DNA of 49,631 nucleotides from Candidatus Neomarinimicrobiota bacterium (GTDB taxonomy: Bacteria; Fidelibacterota; Marinisomatia; Marinisomatales; TCS55), in contig JABIDL010000019.1 in the NCBI GenBank assembly GCA_018651745.1, positions 1-49,631 of the forward strand, written 5' to 3'. Within the stretch, counting starts at the first letter, position 1, and each line of letters opens with the position of its first letter. Below, piece after piece: positions 43,940 through 49,631 of this stretch. A program made the translations under genes and the position numbers. The notes under the pieces are model-generated. The model made no database searches, was not told where the DNA came from, and saw only the letters and a list, made by a program, of their open reading frames with translations.

Positions 43940-45660
43940 GATAATTGTTCATCAATTTTCGTAAGAACAGATTGTGCTTCTTCAATTAATTCTGCTGCTT
44001 CAAGTTCTTGGCCGGGAGCATATCGAATTGCATCGCAGGCGGATAGAATCCTGATAATTTCAAATTGTAATGCTTCCGATATTTTGTTTTGTAAAATGTC
44101 TTGAGCGCCCATGGGATCCATTGCTCGGACATCTAGTCCGCATTTTTCAGATAAATAATGATAAATCGTTCCGGGAATTTCAGAATCCGGATTTTCTGAT
44201 ACTTTAGATAGCGTTTTCAACGCCTTTCTTAAAGCAGCTTTCGAACGTCGTTCCGGAGCAGATGCGATGGCTTTCTTGCGTGCAGTTTCCAATGGATACG
44301 GCGACAGAAATAATAACGCAGAAAATCCATACATCAGCCATGCAACAATTGAAATAGGGCTCGCCCCCTTTTTATGCCACGAAGGCACGTCTGTTTTGAT
44401 ATAATGAATGTCCTCTTTTAGTAATTCCACTTCGCTTCTTGAAAGACCGGGCGCAACAGCAGTTTGATCCCCTTCCTCTACAATCAAACTATGTCCGGGC
44501 GTTTTGGCACGATCCCATGATTTTGTTTCAGGATTAAAATATACAAGCTCAACTTTTGGGATGTACACTCGGCCTGCTTCTCTCGGAATCAAAATATACT
44601 CAATGGTTAGCTCGCCGGTAAGTTGATCTCTAAGCGTTTCTTTTTGAAAAACAGATGTTGGCGAATGGACTTGAATATCGCTTTGAAAAGTAATTTCAGG
44701 AAGACTAAACAGATTAAAATTTCCTGTGCCTCTTAGGTTAATTTTAAAAGTTACTGCCTCATTAACTTTCAATTTTTGGGCATCCAATTTTGAATCCAAT
44801 GTAAATGTGCCAACCGCTCCAGTAAAATCTGAAGGTTTACCGCTTGGGTATGGTATAACATTCAATTTTACCTTCTTTGATTGAATTACTTTTTGCACCG
44901 TTTGGGTGAAAAATGAATCAAAAAATGGTGAATCAAAAAATGGGTCTTTTTTCCGTTTTTGGTTGACAGAAACTGCACAGTTCACTTTCATTGGATCCAC
45001 AAAAAGATCGCCTGTTTTCGTCGGAAAAAAGGCAGCTTCGTACAAAGTATAAGAACGGTATCGAACACCATTCACCTGAGTGTCTCGATGCCTCGGCGAT
45101 GCCGGCTTTCGAAGATCTTCAACCCAAAATCCGGTTCCTTTTGGATATTCCACATTAGACAAAGACAAATTCACTTTGGTGAACAATTTGTACGAAACAG
45201 TAACCTGTTCACCAACAAAAGCGGTTTCTTTATCCGCAGAGGCAATGATGAAAATATCTGCGTTGGTTGCGTCGGTATTCCCATCGGATTTCACCACCAT
45301 GTTGATAGGATTTGTTTTATATCGCATCCCCCCAAGCGTAATACTTAAAGACGGTATTAAAATTTTCCCATTTTTGGTTGCTGTGAGTGTCCACGTTAAA
45401 CTTCGAGAACTTGTCATTTTCCCATTCACCCATTGAACATTCGTTTGCTGCGCCGGACCGCTCACGATATTGAAGTTTTTAAGTAGCGGGGAAATATCCA
45501 CATTCGGTGTTTGATCGGCATCTTTCGCTACCACCTTATAGGAAAATACGTCACTCCGGCTGATGATATTAGCGTCCACGGAAGCAGATACACTTACCGC
45601 TCCCAGGTGCGTTATTATTCCAACTATCGTAGGAAACAAATATTTGAAGATTCTCTTCAC
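43936..45660 (-). CDS. batD: BatD: oxygen-tolerance protein
   Basis: A 574-residue envelope protein with a signal sequence (residues 1-26), a large beta-rich periplasmic region with BatD-type repeats (SASVDANIISRSDVFSYKVV, FVGEQVTVSYKLFTKVNLSL) and a C-terminal transmembrane helix near 440-460 followed by a cytosolic tail of about 110 residues. Bat proteins were linked to aerotolerance in Bacteroides; their mechanism is unresolved. The start overlaps batC by 4 nt. Confidence 0.88.
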   Translation of the reverse strand: MKRIFKYLFPTIVGIITHLGAVSVSASVDANIISRSDVFSYKVVAKDADQTPNVDISPLLKNFNIVSGPAQQTNVQWVNGKMTSSRSLTWTLTATKNGKILIPSLSITLGGMRYKTNPINMVVKSDGNTDATNADIFIIASADKETAFVGEQVTVSYKLFTKVNLSLSNVEYPKGTGFWVEDLRKPASPRHRDTQVNGVRYRSYTLYEAAFFPTKTGDLFVDPMKVNCAVSVNQKRKKDPFFDSPFFDSFFTQTVQKVIQSKKVKLNVIPYPSGKPSDFTGAVGTFTLDSKLDAQKLKVNEAVTFKINLRGTGNFNLFSLPEITFQSDIQVHSPTSVFQKETLRDQLTGELTIEYILIPREAGRVYIPKVELVYFNPETKSWDRAKTPGHSLIVEEGDQTAVAPGLSRSEVELLKEDIHYIKTDVPSWHKKGASPISIVAWLMYGFSALLFLSPYPLETARKKAIASAPERRSKAALRKALKTLSKVSENPDSEIPGTIYHYLSEKCGLDVRAMDPMGAQDILQNKISEALQFEIIRILSACDAIRYAPGQELEAAELIEEAQSVLTKIDEQLS

Positions 45661-46433
45661 CAGTCCTTCTCAAGTTTGCGGGATTTTACACGTGCCATCT
45701 GTCGTTTCTGAAGTATTTTTTCATCTTCTTTTAATGCATCTAAAATACGCTCAGCATTCCGTAAATCTTCCATTTCTTCGGCAGAAGTTTCGTCCTGTTT
45801 TGCAGGAGACTGTTCTTCGGAATTTTCATCTTGATCATTTTGGCCATTTTGTGATTCTGATTCTTTCTGTTCTCCTTCGTCTTGCTTTTGATCATCTTCA
45901 CTCTTTTGCTGATTTTCTTTCTGATCACCCTCTTCCTTATTTTCGGATTCCTGTTTCTGCTGATCTTGTTTATCCTGATCTTCGCTTTGTTCTGAATTAG
46001 AATCTTGGTTTTGCTGTTGTTCCTGATTTTCTTGTGCCTGATATCGAATCATTTCATAATTATATTTGGCATCTGTATCGTCAGGGTTCAACTCAAGCGC
46101 TTTTCTAAAAAATGCTAGACTTTCTTCATTCCGCTTGGCATTGAATAGCGCGTTTCCCATATTGTAATACGCTTTTGCTTTCAACGCATCGTCTTCCGTA
46201 TTCAACGCTCGTTCAAAGGCATCCATCGCCATTTCTACATTGCCTTGACTTAAAGCAGAAGTTCCGATGCCAAAATGCGCTTTATCCTCCGAACCGCCTT
46301 GGCCCAAGGTGGATTCGTAATATTGAATGGCTTTGTCAAATTCACCCTTTTTGAAATGAGAAAGCCCTTTATCGTCCTCCGCATTTGCGAAAGACAATGC
46401 TATAATGATGAAAATGAAATTAATCTTGATCAT
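45657..46433 (-). CDS. batC: BatC: TPR protein with acidic low-complexity tail
   Basis: From ATG at 46433 the protein has about 258 residues: a signal peptide (MIKINFIFIIIALSFANA), three TPRs (about residues 20-125: FKKGEFDKAIQYYESTLG, IGTSALSQGNVEMAMDAFER, YNMGNALFNAKRNEESLAFF), then a long Q/E/D/K-rich disordered region with QNQDSNSEQSEDQDKQDQ-type runs and a charged C-terminal helix. It is typical of BatC. The start at 46433 overlaps batB by 14 nt. The longer frame to 46574 is excluded because it runs inside batB. Confidence 0.85.
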   Translation of the reverse strand: MIKINFIFIIIALSFANAEDDKGLSHFKKGEFDKAIQYYESTLGQGGSEDKAHFGIGTSALSQGNVEMAMDAFERALNTEDDALKAKAYYNMGNALFNAKRNEESLAFFRKALELNPDDTDAKYNYEMIRYQAQENQEQQQNQDSNSEQSEDQDKQDQQKQESENKEEGDQKENQQKSEDDQKQDEGEQKESESQNGQNDQDENSEEQSPAKQDETSAEEMEDLRNAERILDALKEDEKILQKRQMARVKSRKLEKDW

Positions 46434-47436
46434 GGTTTCGTTTTCTTGAAGTTGGATAGACAAATCCTGCAATCCAAAACAGCATGGATAAGGCCGTAAA
46501 TATTTGGTATCGATCTTCGAATTCCGAATATACAAATGTTTTAAATGTTTTCTTTTCCATATCATCGACGGCATTTAGCAACGCGTTAAATCCACCTTGC
46601 CGATTATCAAACCGAGTATAAATACCATTTCCCGCCTCCGCAAGATCTTTCAGGATTCCCTCATTTAACATGGTTGTAACCAATTTCCCGCTTCGGTCTC
46701 GTTTATATTGCATATTGTTTTCCCTTTGGTGAGGGACAGGAATCAGCGATCCTTTAAGGGTACCTACACCTACCGTATGAATGGTCATTCCATTTTTTGT
46801 CGCCTTTTCAGCAATAGCAACCGCTTCGCCTTCATGATCTTCACCATCAGATACAAGAATGACCACTTTATGTTTTTGGCTCTCTTCTTGAAATCCTGAA
46901 ATTGCCGTATTGAGAGCAGAACTCAGTGAAGTGCCTTGCGTTGGAATCATTCCCGTATCGATATTTTCCAAAAAGAGCTGCGCCGCTTCGTAATCCGTTG
47001 TCAGCGGAAGATAGAAATGGCTGACGCCAGCATATACAATCATAGCAACTCTGTCACCTTTCAATCTTCGAATGACTTGAGAAATTTCATATTTTGCTTT
47101 TTCAAGACGGCTGGGTTTTACATCTTCCGCATTCATGCTGTTGGATACATCAATGGCAAAAACGAGGTCTATACCTTTGCGTTCCACAGGACTAAGCCGA
47201 ATTCCGATTTGCGGACCGGATACTGCGAAAATGAGAAGCATTAAGCTAAACGCAAAAAACCATCCTTTTCGTTTCTTTCGGTTTTCATCCAAACCGGAAA
47301 GCAGTGCTTTTTGCACTGAGGCTGAACTTCCCTTCAGCCACGGCGTACGCTTCCTATTTTGAGCCAGCCACACAAGCATCAAGCCTGCAATTGGAATCAG
47401 TATTAGTAAAAATATGGGATGGCGAAAAGCTATCAT
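46420..47436 (-). CDS. batB: BatB: VWA-domain membrane protein
   Basis: A 338-residue inner-membrane protein: N-terminal helices (residues 5-25 and about 58-75), then a von Willebrand A domain with an intact MIDAS site, D96-x-S98-x-S100 in FAIDVSNSMNAEDV, a Thr in PTQGTSLSSAL and Asp in VILVSDGEDHEGE. A C-terminal helix is near residue 315. It overlaps batA by 4 nt and batC by 14 nt. VWA domains bind metal-dependent partners, probably the other Bat proteins. Confidence 0.92.
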   Translation of the reverse strand: MIAFRHPIFLLILIPIAGLMLVWLAQNRKRTPWLKGSSASVQKALLSGLDENRKKRKGWFFAFSLMLLIFAVSGPQIGIRLSPVERKGIDLVFAIDVSNSMNAEDVKPSRLEKAKYEISQVIRRLKGDRVAMIVYAGVSHFYLPLTTDYEAAQLFLENIDTGMIPTQGTSLSSALNTAISGFQEESQKHKVVILVSDGEDHEGEAVAIAEKATKNGMTIHTVGVGTLKGSLIPVPHQRENNMQYKRDRSGKLVTTMLNEGILKDLAEAGNGIYTRFDNRQGGFNALLNAVDDMEKKTFKTFVYSEFEDRYQIFTALSMLFWIAGFVYPTSRKRNHDQD

Positions 47437-48404
47437 GTTCGCTTCCTTAATACGTGCCGCTCAAAGGATTCTGTGCCCAATCCGGCCACCAATGCCGGCA
47501 GCAGGAACCACGCAAATAATTCCTCGTACCGAGTATATTCCTTCACTTTGATTTCGGTCCGTTCGAGAGCATTGATTTCAGCATACACCTCTTCTAATCC
47601 GAATCTGTCCTTTGCCCGGAAATACCGGCCTCCTGTTTTATCGGCAATACTTTTCAATGTTTTTTCATCAATAACATTTCTCATATTTCCCCGCCCCGGC
47701 ACGAAGGAAACCGATCGGTCGGTTCCTGCGCCGATAGTATAAATTTTTATTCCAAATTGACTTGCGAGATCGGCCGCCGTCAACGGATCAAGTTCGCCGG
47801 CATTGTTGCTTCCGTCCGAAAGTAAAATCATGACCTTACTTTTTGCTTTGCTGTTCCTGAGCCGGTTGGTTGCGTTGGCAATTGCCATGCCGATGGCGGT
47901 TCCGTCATACGCTTGCTCTGCCACGCGGACATCCGCCAGTAGTCGCCTCACCACATCCTGATCTACCGTCAGCGGACATTGAATAAACGTTTCGCCGGCA
48001 AAAACAAGCAATCCCATTCTGTCGCCTTCCCGTTCCTGAATAAACATATCGGCCGTCTTTTTTACCGCTTCGAGGCGGTTCGGCTCAAAATCAGTCGCCA
48101 GCATACTGCTCGAAATATCAATGACGAGCACGATATCCACCACATCCACATTCGTTTCCTGAAGGGTGTCAATTCTGCGCGGACCGGCGAGACCGACAAT
48201 AATAAGAGACAAAACAGAAAGCCGAAGGATTTTAAGAAGACGGGATTTCAGAATTCCTTTTTTCTTGATGCTTTCCGGAAAAATGCGATGGGATGAAACC
48301 AAAACTGTGCCCTCCAGTTTTTGGCCTGCCTTCAGCATCCAAATCCACAGTATTGGAATAAGCGCCAGGAATATGAGAATCCAGGGATGAGAGAACTCAA
48401 TCAT
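47433..48404 (-). CDS. batA: BatA: VWA-domain membrane protein
   Basis: A 323-residue protein with two N-terminal helices (8-24, 60-74) and a von Willebrand A domain with MIDAS D96-x-S98-x-S100 (VIDISSSMLATDF), a Thr in YDGTAIGMAI and Asp in ILLSDGSNNAGE. A C-terminal hydrophobic helix ends the protein. It heads the bat operon; the usual moxR and DUF58 genes are not upstream, where a T9SS cargo gene lies instead, 35 bp away on the same strand. Confidence 0.92.
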   Translation of the reverse strand: MIEFSHPWILIFLALIPILWIWMLKAGQKLEGTVLVSSHRIFPESIKKKGILKSRLLKILRLSVLSLIIVGLAGPRRIDTLQETNVDVVDIVLVIDISSSMLATDFEPNRLEAVKKTADMFIQEREGDRMGLLVFAGETFIQCPLTVDQDVVRRLLADVRVAEQAYDGTAIGMAIANATNRLRNSKAKSKVMILLSDGSNNAGELDPLTAADLASQFGIKIYTIGAGTDRSVSFVPGRGNMRNVIDEKTLKSIADKTGGRYFRAKDRFGLEEVYAEINALERTEIKVKEYTRYEELFAWFLLPALVAGLGTESFERHVLRKRT

Positions 48405-48439
48405 GGTTTCAAAACTGGCATTGTTTGATAAAATTCATA

Positions 48440-49631
48440 CTATTTCAACAAAATCATTTTATTAGATTGTGTAAACATTCTGCCGGTCTTTAAAGACTTG
48501 GATGTCAGTTTACAGATGTACATACCAGTGGCAACTTCTCTTCCGGTTTTATCCCTGCCGTCCCAGATAACCTTGTGCCTGCCGGAGGTTTTTACTTCCT
48601 GAACCAGTTGAGTTACTTCCCTGCCGTAGATATCATATACCGTCAGGTTTATGTTGGCGGAAGTTTCTATATCAAACCGAATGGTGGTTGTTGGATTAAA
48701 GGGATTGGGATAGGCGGGATACAGGGTAAATGATGTTGGAACTGCTGGGGTGGTTTTTATCTTTTTACTGTTTGCTGACTCTAAACCAGCCAGAAACGTA
48801 AACGGGGAGTCGGGATAGTTTTCTTTTAGTTTTCGGTACACCTCTTTTGTACTTAAGTGTACATGGCTGCCTGCAGTGGTTCTGCCTAAAGGACCATCGC
48901 CTCGTTTCTTGGCAATTAGAAATTCTTCGTACAAAAGTTTGGGTTCCATCTCATTATTCGGGTATTCAGTGCGGATAGTATGAATGTGACCTTCTGCTTC
49001 TAAAAGCATTGCTAGTTCCCCGTCTTTAATCTTGTGAGAAGACAAGAGTGAATGAGCGTGTTTATGTACACCGGTTCCTTCAAATTGCTCTGAAATAGAT
49101 ACAAGTGCCAGTATCATAGCTTCTTCTTGATTCAGTGCCTTGTAACAGCGTGCCAATCCGTACAGGGAAAGTTCGCCAGGTTTTTCATTGGGGACTGCCG
49201 TTACAACCTGAGCATAAAGATCCAGTGCAGCTTCAAAATCGCCTGCTGCTTCCAGTTTAGATGCCTTGTGATACAGCTCTTCTATATTGGCAATCTCAGG
49301 GGAAGGAACCAGTTCTGCTAAAACCGGTTCCCACAACACATTCTCAACAGATGCTTCATCAAAACCAAACGGACCGGTAAAAGAACAGGATTGTAAAGAC
49401 CAGTTATTTCCTATGGCGTAGATGGTACTTCCCTGATTATGAAAATTAACCTCGTTACCGTAAATAGAGTTGTAACCCAATAAATCGTAGGAAACATCAA
49501 GCCAGGGTCTGAGTCTGTAGGGACCATGACCCAGATTGGGGGAAGACATATGCCAGGTGTGTACTGCAACATCACAATTTTTAATCACATTATTGGTGGT
49601 ATTACAGGATCTCATGGCAGTGATGCCGTTG
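48440..49631 (-). CDS. T9SS-secreted protein, C-terminal part (5' end outside the window)
   Basis: The reading frame stays open to the right edge, and the residues before the first visible ATG (NGITA) are in frame, so the N-terminus lies outside the window. Visible parts in order: the end of a parallel beta-helix (NNVIKNCDVAVHTW...YNSIYGNEVNF), a TPR-like helical region (LYHKASKLEAAGDFEAALDLYAQVV), a linker with a Lys-Lys run, and a T9SS type A sorting domain (YPAYPNPFNPTTTIRFDI, YDIYGREVTQLVQ, GMYICKL, ending MILLK). It should be exported by the type IX system and anchored to the surface. The ligand or substrate is not visible. Confidence 0.85.
   Translation of the reverse strand, partial: NGITAMRSCNTTNNVIKNCDVAVHTWHMSSPNLGHGPYRLRPWLDVSYDLLGYNSIYGNEVNFHNQGSTIYAIGNNWSLQSCSFTGPFGFDEASVENVLWEPVLAELVPSPEIANIEELYHKASKLEAAGDFEAALDLYAQVVTAVPNEKPGELSLYGLARCYKALNQEEAMILALVSISEQFEGTGVHKHAHSLLSSHKIKDGELAMLLEAEGHIHTIRTEYPNNEMEPKLLYEEFLIAKKRGDGPLGRTTAGSHVHLSTKEVYRKLKENYPDSPFTFLAGLESANSKKIKTTPAVPTSFTLYPAYPNPFNPTTTIRFDIETSANINLTVYDIYGREVTQLVQEVKTSGRHKVIWDGRDKTGREVATGMYICKLTSKSLKTGRMFTQSNKMILLK

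Noticed and set aside
45657-46574. A longer BatC with 47 extra N-terminal residues
   Set aside because: The extension lies inside batB and the ATG at 46433 begins a clean signal peptide.

Overview
This window most likely comes from a marine Marinimicrobia (Neomarinimicrobiota, SAR406) genome or a close relative in the Fibrobacterota-Chlorobiota-Bacteroidota neighbourhood. The DNA is AT-rich. The last gene ends in a type IX secretion (T9SS) C-terminal domain with the YPNPFNPTT signature common in Marinimicrobia, Ignavibacteria and Caldithrix. The window also has a GWxTD-domain protein, a complete aerotolerance operon (batA-batE), a dockerin-bearing subtilase and an ADP-heptose kinase, all consistent with a Gram-negative-type envelope. 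No marker gene in the window settles the phylum, so this is inference.

Layout. Positions 1-140 are the end of an IS1595-type insertion sequence. Nearly everything from 141 to 27995 is on the minus strand. Read in the direction of transcription (right to left), it runs: smpB-tyrS-alkaline phosphatase-natA-natB with 4-nt overlaps; trxA-trxB; an unusual ABC-type ATPase; a PspC protein; heptose kinase rfaE1; a beta-propeller protein; a GWxTD protein; a Fe-S PD-(D/E)XK nuclease; a 48-codon membrane ORF; an RNase H-like protein; an orphan OppF-type ATPase; then the elongasome cluster mreB-mreC-mreD-mrdA-rodA. This continues into a CpoB/YbgF-like protein, a stand-alone glycogen-synthase N-terminal domain, a lipoprotein, a beta-barrel protein, a TPR lipoprotein, glyA and a TatT-like lipoprotein.

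From 28101 the strands alternate. A plus-strand tRNA-Leu(CAG) is followed 12 nt later by a bacterial homologue of the queuosine-tRNA mannosyltransferase (DUF3524/GTDC1). Then come the TldD/PmbA protease pair and a DegT-type aminotransferase (minus), hsp20 (plus), a bidirectional terminator, fabG (minus), cysK and a TlpA-like thioredoxin (plus), a subtilase with dockerin and uvrC (minus), and a DUF1801 protein, rlmN and a HEAT-repeat protein (plus). From 42747 to 48404 a tight minus-strand operon encodes batA-B-C-D-E plus a SPOR protein. The window ends inside a T9SS cargo gene.

How the genes work together: mreBCD-mrdA-rodA builds the side wall. The genes after it encode envelope proteins that may be co-expressed with it. 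trxA/trxB, cysK, the TlpA-like protein, hsp20 and bat form a scattered redox/stress theme. smpB, tyrS, rlmN, tRNA-Leu and the DUF3524 protein form a translation theme. I saw no CRISPR array, prophage, rRNA or toxin-antitoxin locus. The most unusual items are the DUF3524 protein beside a tRNA gene, the GT5 N-terminal domain with an altered substrate-binding motif, the ATPase with an altered signature and no Walker B glutamate, the repeated TYTGCCA motif upstream of hsp20, and an inverted-repeat element upstream of uvrC.
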